The notes under the pieces are model-generated. The model was given only the letters and a program-made list of their open reading frames with translations. It made no database searches and was not told where the DNA came from. A program made the translations under genes and the position numbers. From contig JALGPY010000012.1 of the NCBI GenBank assembly GCA_023055425.1, forward strand, positions 12,459,922 to 12,523,921: DNA of 64,000 nucleotides, read 5' to 3'. Positions 1-11,368 of this stretch are shown in pieces; position 1 is the stretch's first letter; every line of letters begins with the position of its first letter. This stretch comes from Linanthus parryae. Its lineage: Eukaryota; Streptophyta; Magnoliopsida; Ericales; Polemoniaceae.

Positions 1-179
1 GAAACCTGGGTCTTGAATTTCAGACAAAAAATTTGTGAACCTTGGTCTTGTATTCTTATTTTTCTTCTTCACCTATCGGTCTTCTTCTCTTCTCCGCCTG
101 ACTTCTTATCTTATCTTCTTCTTCTTCTTATCTTCTAGGTTAGTGTTGTTTTTTAACTATCTATCCTCATCCAAATGAG

Positions 180-425
180 AGATAAATGGTTTTTAATTAA
201 AATAAAATTTACTGATATACCCCCGAACAAAAGGATACAAAAGTCATAAAATCAGCCGTTAAGTAACATTTTCGGACGAAAAAACCACCCCAGTTGTTAA
301 TTGTTAACAAAATTAAACTTTAGGTGGTAATTAGATAGTTTCTAAACTGGGGGTGGTACATGGATCATTATGCCATACTGGAGGTGGGTAATAAGTAATT
401 GACCCTTAAAAAAATTAAAAAGAAC
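180..425 (+). repeat. Dispersed non-coding repeat, copy A
   Basis: This AT-rich stretch resembles 7912-8140 (inverted) and 9340-9500 (direct). Shared blocks include a 'gttaattgttaac' core followed by 'ggtggtaat' and 'ggtgggtaataagt' motifs. No ORF, terminal repeat or target duplication can be defined. It is probably a decayed transposon or LTR piece. Positions 60-135 just upstream are a CTT-rich polypyrimidine tract with no gene. Confidence 0.45.
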
Positions 426-1537
426 GCCCATGCGTGTACTGGTATATGCCCTCATGCATTCACTTTCATATTCACATGAACCCTAATCCCTTTTGTCTCT
501 ATCCATGCGAAACCAAAGTCAAGCCAAGTTAGCCTCTCACGTGCGACCCTCCAGCCTACTCCGAACCTTGTTTAACAGAGAAATCCTCCAGTTAAATAAT
601 TTCTATGATACTCCGAATTCTTCTCCGACAATTTTTCTTGAGATGAACTTTTATCTGTCACATGGTGCATGTCAGAATTTGCATATATGGATTTAAAAAA
701 CTTTAATGCTTTGAAGAAGTCTTCAATCGAGTAAGATATGAAAGCAGGTACAATGCTATCACAAAAAATTGCAGATCACGGTTCGACCAAACTCAATGGT
801 TTTGAGAAAACCAAATTCCAAACAACTACCCAGAAATTGTAGTGAAAGTTGATTTCAAAATCAAAATAAATAACGATTATAAAACATTGATAAAGATTTG
901 TGTGCAATGGCAAAACTGGGGAAGTGATAAGCAACTAAAATTAGTAGGATTTCAGGAGAGGATGAAAATCAGACCATATGGGTTGCAGGTGTTTTAAACA
1001 GAGGTAGAAGATACAATTATATAAAAGAAAATTGAGAGAGAAAAGTATAATCTCTGCGCGTGGTTTGTTTTTCGAAATTGACTCTCATTTTTTACTTGTA
1101 CCACATGGAAAATAAGAAGCCATTAGATGGTAACTGTACAGTCACTGGAGGGATGAAAATTGTACGTAAGCGGATCCTCTTTTCTTTCCCCTCACCCGCG
1201 CCACATGGCACATCTCAGACCATACAATTTGAACTGTATGGCCACTGCACGGATAATCACCATAGCAAATCCGAACCCACTTTTAATATAGTGTCCCACA
1301 TGTTGGATCTACATAAATGTAGCAGAGCCCAACCTCATCCACCCATACTGTCGGATTAATGATCAATCCACCCACCAACCTTTATTTCTCTTCCCTCCAC
1401 TCATAATTCATACTTGTACTATCAGAATCATCACCCAACTCCCCCTCTATAGTAGTAACTCACGCTGTCCACCCACCTATAACCTTTTTCTTTTCCCTCA
1501 ACCCAACACTCAGTATCACCCAACACTCTCTCTTTTG

Positions 1538-1545
1538 TATATAAA
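1538..1545 (+). promoter_or_regulatory. TATA box of unit U1
   Basis: TATATAAA lies 55 bp before the first ATG (1600) of U1, within a CT-rich leader. The equivalent place in U3 (about 4735) reads 'cgtaactcaag', so the box is lost there. In U2 the whole stretch is deleted. Confidence 0.6.
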
Positions 1546-1599
1546 GCCCCTCCAAAAGAGCTCTGGCCACCACCGATTTTTCAAGTCTCTCACTCGGGG

Positions 1600-2112
1600 A
1601 TGATGGCGATTCCCGTTCATTTATCCAATGAATACCCACGATTTTTAAACCCCATTAAATTCACTCTTGCTAGTGCCTTGAAGAGAATAAACAGTACATC
1701 AAGGTCCAAACGCCATCCTCCTAGAGAAATATATCATATTGGCTCGAGAAATACTCGTCTGATAAAAGAGGCGCCGCCTACTACCTCGGGGTTGTAGAAT
1801 ATGACGTGCTATTGACGAACTTCATGAAGAAGGCAAAACGGAAGTATGACAATCTCTAGACGGCAAAAACTCAATGCCTGCACCAAGTAATATTGTTAAC
1901 TTCCATTGTCAATGAGCACGTGGACAAAAGATGTCACGGCGGTTACGCCACGTGGTGAGTATGGTCTCGAGTTCGACCACGAATATGTCTGGGAGTCGCA
2001 GAAAGTTGTGGTTCACATCCACTTCATATATGCCAAAGGCAGTCCCATTTCCCCTGATCCGCCCATTAAAAATATTCATCTAAAATATTCATGGGAGGTG
2101 GTTGTACGTTGA
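1600..2112 (+). pseudogene. Unrecognised gene family, unit U1 copy (broken)
   Basis: The reading frame opens at ATG 1600 and runs to a stop at 1797. The family frame (motif WLEKYSSDKRGA, then YDVLL) continues in another frame. A further segment, 1906-2112, carries the family motifs GLEFDHEYV and VVHIHFIYAK. At least one frameshift and one stop separate the parts, and the C-terminal half found in U3 is absent. I do not recognise the family: no signal peptide, membrane segment or known catalytic motif is visible. It is the only unit that keeps a TATA box, but it cannot encode the full product. Confidence 0.6.
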
Positions 2113-3209
2113 CTATCTAACGGCCCATAAATTTCCAGGTGACAATAGTGAAATAAGTTAAAAAAATGAAAAAGAACGCCCACGCGTGTACTGGTATATG
2201 CCCTAATGCATTCACTTTCACATGAACCCTAATCCCTTTTGTCTTTATCCCTGCAAAACCAAAGTCAAACCACGTAAGCCTCTCACGGGCGACCCTCTGG
2301 CCTAATCCAACCCTTGTTTAACAGGGCAATCCTCCAGTTATTACGACATTCCGAATTCTTCTCTAACGATTTTTGTTGTGATGAACTTTGATCTGTTATA
2401 GGGTGCATGTCAGAATTTGCATATATGGATTTAAAAAACTTTAATGCTTTCAAGAAGTCTCCAATAGAGTAAGGTATGTAAGCAGGTACAATTCACAAAA
2501 AATTGCATATCACGGTTCGACCAAACTCAATGTTTTTGAGAAAACCAAATTCCAAACGACTAACAAGGAATTGTAGTGAAAGTTGATTTCAAAATCAAAA
2601 TAAATAATGATAATAAATTGGTGTGCAATGGCGGAACTGGGGAAGTGATAAGCAAAATTAAATATTTGTAGGGTTTCAGGAGAGGATGAACAACTGACCA
2701 TATGGGTAGCAGGTGTTTCAAACAGAGGAAGAAGATACAATTATATAAAAAATTGAGAGAGAAAAGTATAACATCTGTGCGTGGGTTGTTTTTTGAGATT
2801 GACTCTCAATTTTTACTTGCAACACATGGAAATATGAAGCCATTAGATGGTAATTGTACAGTCACTGGAGGGATGAAAACAGTACGTAAGCCGATCCTCT
2901 TTTCTTTCCCCTCACCCACGCCAAATGGCACATCTCTGACCATACGATTTGAACTTTATGGCCACTGCACGGATCATCACCGCAGCAAATCCGAACCCAC
3001 GTTTAATATAGTGTCGCACATGTTGGAGCTACATAAATGGAGTAGAGCCCAACCTCATCCACCCATAATGTCAGATTAATGATAATTCCACCCACCAACC
3101 TTTGTTTCTCTTCCCTCCACTCATAACCTATAATTGTACTATCAAAATCATCACCCAACTCTACCTCTATATATACTTTAAAAAAACTCTTCCTCTATAG
3201 TAGTAACCC

Positions 3210-3680
3210 AGGGTTTTTAAACTCCATTAATTTCACCCTTGCCAGTACCCGTGAAGAGAATAAACGGTACCTCGAGGTCCAAACGCCTTCCTCCTACGGA
3301 AATATTTCATATTGGCTCGAGAAATACTCGTCGGACAAAAGAGGCGCCACCTACTACCTCAGGGCTGTTGACTATGACGTGTTATTGCCTGACTTCATAA
3401 AGCAGGCAAAATGCAAGTACGACAGTCTCTGGACGACAAAAACTCGCCGCCACACCAAGTTATATTGAACGTAATCTCCAGAATGTAACTGCCGTTGTCA
3501 ATGAGCACATGGACGGAAGATATCACGGAGGTTTATGCCACCCTGGGAGCTTTGGTGTAGATTTCGACCACGGGGAGTCATAGAAAGACGTGGTTCACAT
3601 CCACTTCATATATGCCAAAGTCAGTCCTGTTTCTCTTGATCCATCCATCGAATATATTCATTAAAATATTCATGGAAGGT
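3210..3680 (+). pseudogene. Unrecognised gene family, unit U2 copy (no start)
   Basis: The family frame is read as YLEVQTPSSYGNISYWLEKY and then YDVLLPDFIKQAKCKYDSLW before it breaks near 3460. Next to U1 and U3 it lacks about 170-180 bp holding the TATA box, leader and start codon: the CT-rich block runs straight into the equivalent of codon 16 or so. A downstream part with VVHIHFIYAK is in a different frame. It cannot be expressed as the family protein. Function is unknown. Confidence 0.6.
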
Positions 3681-4802
3681 GATGGTGGTACGGTTACCAT
3701 CTAACGACTCTTATATTGCCACGTGGCAATAGTGAAATAAGTTAAAACAATGAAAAAGAATGCCCACACGCGTACTGGTATGTGCCCCCATGCACTCACT
3801 TTCTCTCTTACATGAACCCTAATCCCCATTGTCTCTATCCCTGCAAAACAAAATTCAAGCCAAGTTAGCCTCTCACGGGCGACCCTCTAGCCTACGCCAA
3901 CCCTTGTCTCCAATCGAGTAGGGTATGTAAGTAGGTATAGTGCTATCACAAAAATTTGCATATCACAGTTCGACCGAACTCAATGTTTTTGAGAAAATAA
4001 TTATTAAACGACTACCTAGAAATTATACTGGAAGTTGATTTCAAAGTCAAAATAAATAATTATTATACAACACAGATAAAGATTAGTATGCAATGGCGTA
4101 AGTGGGGAAGTGATAAGAAACTCTAAATTAGTAGGACTTCAAGAGGGGGTGAACAACTGACCATATGGGTTGTAGGTGTTTGAAACAGAGGAAAGAAGAT
4201 ACAATAATATAAAATATTTTGTTCTGAGAGAGGAAGTATAATCTCTGCGCGTGGTTTTTTTTAGATTGACTCTCAATTTTTACTTGTAACACATGGAAAA
4301 TAAGAAGCCATTAGATGGTAACTGTACGGTCACTGGACGGATGAAAACTGTACGTAAGCCAATCCCATTTTCTTTCCCTCACCCGCGCCACAAGGCACAT
4401 CTGAGACCATATAATTTGAATTGTATGGCCACTGCACAGATCATCACCGTAGCAAATCCGAACCTACCTTTAATATAGTGGTCCACATGTTGGAGCTACT
4501 TAAATGGAGTAGAGCCGAACCCCACCAACCCCGTACCGTCGGATTAATGATCAATTCACCCACCAATCTTTATTTATGATCCTTCCACTCATAACTCATA
4601 CTTGTACTATCAGAATCATCACCCAATTCTCCCTCTATAGATACTCTAAAAAAAACTCTCCCTCTATAGTAGTATCTCATGTTTTCCATCCACCCATGGC
4701 CTTTTTCTTCTCCCTCAACCCAACACTCTCTTTTCGTAACTCAAGCCCCTTCAAAAGAGCTCCGACCACCACTGATTTTTTTTCTAAGTATCTCACTCGG
4801 GG

Positions 4803-7647
4803 ATGATGGCAACTTCCACTCATTTATCCACTGAAAACTCTGGGTCTTCAAACTCCATTAATTTCACCCTTGACAGTACCCGTGAAGAGACTAAACGGTA
4901 CAACGAGGTCCACACGCCATCCTCCTACGGAAATGTTTCCATATTGGCTCGAGAAATACTCGTCCAAAAATAGAGGCACAACCTACTTCCTCGGGACTTT
5001 AGGCTATGGTGTGCTATTGTCAGACTTCATAGAGCAGGAAAATTGCAAGTACGACAGAATATGGACGGCAAAAACTCGCCGCCCGCACCAAGTAATTTTG
5101 AATGTAATCTCCAAAATGTTAACTGCCGTTGTTAGTGAGTACTTGGGCGGAAGATATCACGACGATTTATGCCACACTGGGAGCTATGGTCTCGGGTTCG
5201 ACCACGAGTATGTTGGGGAGTCGAAAAAAGACGTGGTTCACATCCACTTCATATATGGAAAAGACAGTCCCGTTTTTCTGATCTATCCATCGAAAATTTT
5301 CACCGAGACATGATCAAATATTGGGAGGACGTACGTTCTCTCATCTTTGAGAAGATGCTCAGAGATGATGAACTACCTGAAGACCTCAAGTACCTCCAAA
5401 AACTGCTGGAAGAGATCAACTCTCACGGCATGTTTTTCAACAACCACCTTAAGATTTTCACCCACCACTCGTTGAGGCCTTGGGAAGCAAGGGTGGGATA
5501 TTACGTGAAAGCCCACCGAGTGATGACAATGTCATATGAAGCTAATAGAATTGCAGTCACGAACCTGAGCTGTTGTGAATCTTTTAAACTATGGCAAACC
5601 ACGGGGTTTCTAGACATTCCCCTCCGACTTGTTTCCGACGAACCATTTCAGGCTATGTTTGCAGCAGGTGATCCCAAATACACCGGGGAACCAAAGTACC
5701 TACTCAATTTCACACGTGACATTCCAGTTTACATCCACAAGAAGAAAAAATGCAGTTTGTTTACGTGGACGTGAAGCATCAGACATGTTACCTCCAACCC
5801 GAGTTTGTGGAGGCAAGGTTTCTGGTCAATTTTCCAAACCTAATATTAGAAATCTACCATTATGGGATGGCTTGTTTCAGGTCATAGACATGTTACTGCA
5901 TTTGAGGCAAGTCAATATAATTTCAATTCACACACACACACATATAGATATAAGATCAAATTGCAGGTGCATTTGATGTAAGATATCACGACGATTTATG
6001 CCACACTGGGAGCTATGGTCTCGGGTTCGACCATGAGTATGTTGGGGAGTCGAAAAAAGACGTGGTTCACATCCACTTCATATATGGCAAAGACAGTACC
6101 GTTTTTCTGATCTATCCATCGAAAATATTCACCGAGACATGGTCAAATAATGGGAGGACGTACGTTCTCTCATCTTTGAGAAGATGCTAAGAGATGATGA
6201 ACTACCTGAAGACCTCAAGTACCTCCAAAAACTGCTGGAAGAGATCAACTCTCACGGCATGTTCTTCAACAACCACCTTAAGATTTTCACCCACCACTCG
6301 TTGTGGCCTTGGGAAGCAAGGGCGGGATATTACGTGAAATCCCACCGAGTGAAGACAATGTCATATGAAGCTAATAGAATTGCAGTCACGAACCTGAGAT
6401 GTTGTGAATCTTTTAAACTATGGCAAACCACGGGGTTTCTAGACAGACCCCTCCGACTTGTTTCCGACAAACCATTTCAGGCTATGTTTGTAGCAGGTGA
6501 TCCCATGTACACCGGGGAACCAGAGTACCTACTCAATTTAACACGTGACATTCCAGTTTACATCCACAAGAAGAAAAAAATGCAGTTTGTTTACGTGGAC
6601 GTGAAGCATCAGACATGTTACCTCCAACCCGAGTTTGTGGAGGCAAGGTTTCTGGTCAACTTTCCAAACCTAATATTAGAAATCTACCATTATGGGATGG
6701 CTTGTTTCAGGTCATAGACATGTTACTGCAATTGAGGTAAGTCAATATAATTTCAATTCACACACACACATATAGATATAAGATCAAATTGCAGGTGCAT
6801 TTGAGGTAAGATATCACGACGATTTATGCCACACTGGGAGCTATGGTCTCGGGTTCGACCACGAGTATGTTGGGGAGTCGAAGTAAGACGTGGTTCACAT
6901 CCACTTCATATATGGCAAAGACAGTACCGTTTTTCTGATCTATCCACCGAAAATATTCATCGAGACATGGTCAAATATTGGGAGGACTACGTTCTCTCAT
7001 CTTTTAGAAGATGCTAAGAGATGATGAACTACCTGAAGACCTCAAGTACCTCCTAAACTGCTGGAAGTGATCAACTCTCACGGCATGTTCTTCAACAACC
7101 ACCTTAAGATTTTCACCCACCACTCGTTGTGGTCTTGGGAAGCAAGGGTGGGCTATTACGTGAAAGTCCACCGAGTGATGACAATGTCATATGAAGCTAA
7201 TAGAATTGCAGTCACGAACCTGAGATGTTGTGAATCTTTTAAACTATGGCAAACCACGGGGTTTCTAGACAGACCCCTCCGACTTGTTTCCGACGAACCA
7301 TTTCAGGCTATGTTTGCAGCAGGTGATCCCAAATACACCGGGGAACCAGAGTACCTACTCAATTTCACTCGTGATATTCCAATTTACATCCATAAGAAGA
7401 AAAAAATGCAGTTTGTTTACGTGGACGTGAAGCATCAGACATGTTACCTCCAACCCGAGTTTGTGGAGGTAAGGTTTCTGGTCAATTTTCCAAACCTAAT
7501 ATTAGAAATCTACCATTATGTGATGGCTTGTTTCAGGTCATAGACATGTTACTGCATTTGAGGTAAGTCAATATAATTTCAATTCACACACACACACATA
7601 TAGATATATGATCAAATTGCAGGTGTTTTCTTTCCTCAAGTAACTAG
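4803..7647 (+). pseudogene. Unrecognised gene family, unit U3, with triplicated 3' part
   Basis: This is the longest copy. It starts at ATG 4803 (MMATSTHLST). An extra base near 4938 shifts the frame, which continues as WLEKYSSKNRG to VVHIHFIYGKDS. A shift near 5277 then leads into the C-terminal frame (ELPEDLKYLQKLLEEINSHG, FKLWQTTGFLD, GDPKYTGEPEYLLN). That C-terminal part is present three times (5152-5980, 5981-6808, 6809 onward), each with its own lesions. The longest clean pieces are 6184-6717 (177 codons) and 7067-7543. In the last copy, plausible splice sites give an ending: donor after 7468 (GAG|gtaagg), exon 7537-7562, exon from 7623, stop at 7645-7647. All phases agree. In the first two copies the donor reads GC instead of GT. 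I cannot assign a function. It is soluble-looking, with no membrane segment. Confidence 0.55.
5152..7630 (+). repeat. Three 829-bp direct repeats (3' exons of U3)
   Basis: 'agatatcacgacgatttatg' starts at 5152, 5981 and 6809, giving periods of 829 and 828 bp. The copies are very similar, with scattered single-base changes and A-run length differences. Each ends in a short intron holding a (CA)n tract followed by 'tatagatat' (about 5930, 6763 and 7585). The similarity is higher than between U1, U2 and U3, so this triplication is younger. Confidence 0.9.
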
Positions 7648-7911
7648 TACAAAAGAAATATAATATCCATTTACAATATTGTCGATGTATTGTACGTTGT
7701 AAATCATCTTGTAGTGAAGAGTTGTAACTGATCACAGTTGTTTGTTTCAGACGTACTCACCTAATAACTACATGCTTTAGTAAGGGTATCATTTAGTATG
7801 ACAATGAATTAGGGTCGTCGGTTCCTTGTTATAGAAAACAAAAATGTAATACCCTCTTTAGTGTTCCTTATCGAAATCCTTAACTTTAGCCTATACGAAA
7901 GATATGAATAA
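7648..7911. other. Non-coding, downstream of U3
   Basis: AT-rich sequence after the inferred stop, likely 3' UTR and intergenic. 'tgtaaatcatc' and 'aataaaaaaag'-type AT-rich motifs near 7690-7915 could serve polyadenylation. No gene is seen. Confidence 0.4.
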
Positions 7912-8140
7912 AAAAAGGGTGAATTACATATTACCCACTTCCAATATAGGGTAATAATCCATATACCACCCAAAATTTCAAAACTCTCTTACTACAACTT
8001 TTAGTTTATGATTGTTTTTTTTTGAAAGGATAGTTTATGATTGCTAACAATTAACAAATCGGTAAATTATTCATCCACAAAACTAACACTGTCAAGGATA
8101 AAACCGTCAAAACAAAACTAAATAAAATAAAAAGGGTAAA
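7912..8140 (-). repeat. Dispersed non-coding repeat, copy B (inverted)
   Basis: Reverse-complement relative of copy A (180-425): 'attacccacttcc', 'taccaccc' and 'gctaacaattaacaa' match it in order. With copy C (9340-9500) it forms a long, imperfect inverted pair around the MITE at 8237-8653. Confidence 0.4.
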
Positions 8141-8236
8141 CCGCACATCAAAAACAAAAAGAAAATATAGTAAGAAAATCAGGATATAAGAAATTGTTCA
8201 AAAAAAAAAAAAGAATAAGGAGATAAGAATGAATCG

Positions 8237-8653
8237 GGGCCCTGTTTGTTTTTCCTCTTAGCATGTGTAAGACATGACACTTTTATTTAAGTCTCATTTT
8301 GGTGAACATCAAGTGCAGGATGGGAATCAAGGGGGCTCGCCACTTACTCACTATTTGTGACCCACAAAAAACTTATCTCATACCTAGTCCCCCCAGGTAT
8401 AAAAGAAGGAGCCATATGCTTTGGTTTAAAGTTCCCGAAGTACCCCTAGACCAAGTGTCTTTAATAGGATTTTGATAATAAATATCTTGGGTACAGTTGT
8501 CATTTGGACGATTATCCCTCTACAATGCAGAGCTCAAATAAACATCATCTTATATCCCACTCAGCACTATGAATCACATAACTAATAATCCCTTCACTAT
8601 TAATCCCAACATTCCGAATCCCCCACATATAAGCTAAAAAACAAACAGGGCCC
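8237..8653. mobile_element. MITE-like element with 17-bp terminal inverted repeats
   Basis: The left end is GGGCCCTGTTTGTTTTT (8237-8253). The right end (8637-8653) is its exact reverse complement. The element is about 417 bp with no coding capacity. The end sequence is of the kind common in plant PIF/Harbinger-like and hAT-like MITEs. I cannot identify a clean target duplication, so the superfamily stays open. Confidence 0.7.
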
Positions 8654-9339
8654 GGGGGTCTACTAGAATTGAGAAGGGGGAAGGAGACGAACATATAGAA
8701 GGAAGAAGACGACTCCGTCAGACTGAGGAAACGTCGTCGGGGCGGGGCGGAGCGGCGAACAAGGCGACCCTCTCATTCTTCTCTTGCTCCTCATCGTCTC
8801 TTGGTCATACCTCTTGCTCTGCCTCTCGATCTTCTCGACTTGTTGGAATCAGGTCGTAGGTTTTGGTGGAGGAATAAATGCGACTGGGTTGGGAGCTGAT
8901 TTGATTTGGGATTTTTGTGTTACCGACGATTTTTGTATTTTCAAAATCAGTGTATTTTTGTTACATCTATAATTCAAAATATGGGTATTTTTGTTACGTG
9001 GTTGTTTCAATTTCAGAATCCTGGTGTATTGAATATGGGTTGTGGCTGCTTTGTTTTGATTTCCATTTCTATGACTTTTGTTACAATTCATCAAGACAAT
9101 TTCACACGTAGATGTTACTGTTATGTAAAAACAAGGCATTGATGTGAATATATGAAGATAAATATAGGAGAAAAGATAGTGATTTGCCGAACAAAAAAAA
9201 AATACAATTATCTTTGTTCATTGGTTCCCAAAATATTCAGTGGATTCAATGGGTGATGACCGGAATATGGATTTATGGCGATGACATCAGCGGTGGTGCA
9301 GCGGTGGAGGAGTCCTGTTATCCATGTTCATATTTTAAT
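8654..9339. other. No gene recognised
   Basis: A GC-richer patch (8690-8830) is followed by AT-rich sequence. Short reading frames overlap on both strands, but none resembles a known protein or shows a start or splice context. Direct repeats of 'tatttttgttac' (about 8949 and 8987) suggest low-complexity or transposon-derived DNA. Confidence 0.4.
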
Positions 9340-9500
9340 GATTGGTCTAATTTATCCCTAAGAAACCGTTAACTAACGGAAAATTTTGGATGGAAACTTT
9401 CCCCTTTGTTGATTGGTAACAATTATAAACTCGAGGTGGTAATAAGAGAAGTTTGAAACTGGAGGTAGTAAGTGGATTATTAACCCCTTTTAATAGATGA
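9340..9500 (+). repeat. Dispersed non-coding repeat, copy C
   Basis: Resembles copy A: 'ggtaacaattataaactcgaggtggtaat', 'gaggtagtaagtggattatta'-type blocks occur in the same order. No ORF. Confidence 0.35.
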
Positions 9501-9566
9501 CAAGTTTTAATATAAATGATATATGTATATGTGTACACACGCACACATATTGAAAAGGCGAAAAAT

Positions 9567-9633
9567 CGTAGTAGGAAGAGCCTATGACTTTATGGTTAAT
9601 GGCTACACGCTTTAACCGCTGAGCTGCTCTAGT
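9567..9633 (-). pseudogene. Decayed tRNA-Asn-like sequence
   Basis: On the minus strand the A-box region (AGCTCAGCGGTTAAAGCGTG) and the anticodon arm (TAGCCATTAACCATA) match the intact tRNA-Asn at 11091-11164 with scattered changes. The anticodon position reads ATT where the intact gene has GTT. The T arm has lost GGTTCGAA and the acceptor stem no longer pairs. It is a tRNA relic, not a functional gene. A tRNA-headed SINE fragment is the alternative. Confidence 0.65.
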
Positions 9634-9940
9634 TTACTCTTTTTTCACATTCTGGTTAACTGTCACACTTGTCAATAAGAAAGGTGAGAAGATATATGAA
9701 TGACTACTGATGTATAATTGTGGCAAAATGTAAAAAAACACAAGTTTTTTTTTTTTTTTTTAATAATATAGAAACACAAGTTGACAGAGAAGAATAATCG
9801 CTAAAAGAGTAAATTTTTATTAACTTCATTTCTCCTCATAACAAATTAGCGACATACCAAAGTTATAAAAAGGTAAAAGACACACTTTTAACAAAGGTAA
9901 ATGAAAGCAGCGAAGAGGACCAGAAGTCCTATTGATATTT

Positions 9941-10540
9941 AGGCCCCATTTGGTTGGTGATAAAATATTTTATAGTAAAATATTTTCCCTTATTTTGGTG
10001 TTTGGTTTTCCATTTGCCTCGTAAAATATTTTCTCATGTAAAATAGTTTTATTCAAAATGATGTAAAATGATTTACACGTTTACGATTCGTAAGCCATTT
10101 TCAGGAGAGTGAAGGAGCATAAACAACTCATACTAACACCTTCCCTACCAACGAACCACTACTGTCGCCACCCACCTCTACTCCCACCCATTACTACCGC
10201 CACTGCCGTCGCCACCCACTGCCAACACCACAACCACCACCCTCACTGCAGTCTCCGTCCACTACCACAACAACCACCACCCTCATTGCCGCTACTGCTT
10301 TACCACCACCTCTCCTACCACTGCTCCACCATGACCTTCAACACTACCTCTCATGCTGCTCTACCACCTCAAACCACTGACACTTATTTATTCTTATATT
10401 TAAATTTTCATGATCATAATTAATTCATGGAAAAATATTTTGCAAGTGTCAACCATCGCAGAGAAAAAAAATTCACACAAATATTTTACGTGTAGAATAT
10501 TTTTCTTTGTAAAACATATTACTGCCAACTAAAGAGACCT
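9941..10540. mobile_element. Probable MITE with degenerate terminal inverted repeats
   Basis: The left end 'aggccccatttggttgg' followed by repeated 'aaaatatttt' blocks mirrors the right end, whose reverse complement reads 'aggtctctttagttggcag' followed by similar AT blocks. Between the ends lies a CCACCA/CACTGC-rich segment (about 10120-10370) that opens a low-complexity frame with no protein likeness. No clear target duplication. Confidence 0.5.
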
Positions 10541-11084
10541 TTAACCAGGGCGTCAAGTTCAAGCCGAGAATATCGCAAAACGAAACGAACTGAGCAAAAC
10601 CGAGAGGAAATTAATCGAACTGAACCGATCGTGAAAAACTTTAATTGAACCGAACTGATGCTTAAACCGTGGTTAAACCGTTCAAAACCGATGTGCAAAA
10701 AAATCATGCACCCAAAGTATAAAATTCTTATTGTTTCACATGATTTTGTTCAAAATTTTCAACTCCTACCTATGATTTATGTGAAATATGCTCTAAAATT
10801 CTAGTAAGTTGTGATCCACTTTATTGAATCAGTACTTCACTCTACATAACTATAGTATTTCACAGTCTTATTTTTTGTATGTTAGAAATTTTATTTTAAA
10901 AATTACATGTACTAATATGTAAACAATAAGTTTAACCAAACTGAAGATCGAACGAGAATCGGACCGAGAGTTTAAACCGTGCAAAATGTGATCGAGATAT
11001 ACCAAATCGAGTTAGTCCGTGCAAAATGCAAGTGAAGCCGTGAACAATAAAAGCCGAATCGTAGAACTAGAAAACATGAAAATG
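10541..11084. other. Non-coding, AACCGA-rich repetitive debris
   Basis: Two blocks (10550-10700 and 10930-11060) are rich in 'gaaccga/taaaccg' words, as seen again near 51190-51250. No gene is seen. Confidence 0.35.
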
Positions 11085-11089
11085 AAAAA
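11085..11089 (-). terminator. Pol III terminator of tRNA-Asn
   Basis: TTTTT on the minus strand begins one base after the mature 3' end of the tRNA, the usual RNA polymerase III stop. Confidence 0.75.
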
Positions 11090-11090
11090 T

Positions 11091-11114
11091 CGCTAGAAGG
11101 AGGGTTCGAACCTC

Positions 11115-11147
<33 letters not shown>

Positions 11148-11164
11148 AACTGAGCTATTCCAGC
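11091..11164 (-). tRNA. tRNA-Asn (anticodon GTT)
   Basis: A 74-nt cloverleaf on the minus strand. The acceptor stem GCTGGAA pairs with TTCTAGC with one G-T pair, and the discriminator base is G. The D arm holds the A box (TAGCTCAGTTGG). The anticodon stem-loop TGTGGCTGTTAACCACA centres on GTT. The T arm GGAGG-TTCGAAC-CCTCC contains the B box. There is no intron. It has the form of plant cytosolic tRNA-Asn. It lies head-to-head with the RIK gene: its 5' end is about 205 bp from the RIK start codon, so the two promoters share a short spacer. Confidence 0.95.
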
Positions 11165-11368
11165 TTGCTCCTGATGATAATAAAACATAATTTTATTCAA
11201 AATATATAAATTCTGTGTTCTGAAAAGGACCGGTAGAAGAACGCTCCAGTGCTGCAAGTACCCGACCAAAGACCTGCCCAATCGGAAAATCAGAGCCAGT
11301 GGTGTGCGATATTCGTACAACAAAGCCCTCTATCGCAATCACAGGACAGAGAAATCACTTCAACGGCA

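Larger units (their letters stand above)
416..5150. repeat. Tandem segmental duplication, three units (U1-U3)
   Basis: Three head-to-tail units share a promoter-to-exon stretch. Each starts with a block containing 'aaaaagaaygccca' and 'catgaaccctaatccc', at about 416 (U1), 2167 (U2) and 3750 (U3). U1 is about 1.75 kb. U2 is about 1.58 kb and lacks roughly 170-180 bp. U3 continues into a longer gene that ends at 7647. Units differ by many substitutions and small indels, so the duplication is not recent. Confidence 0.85.
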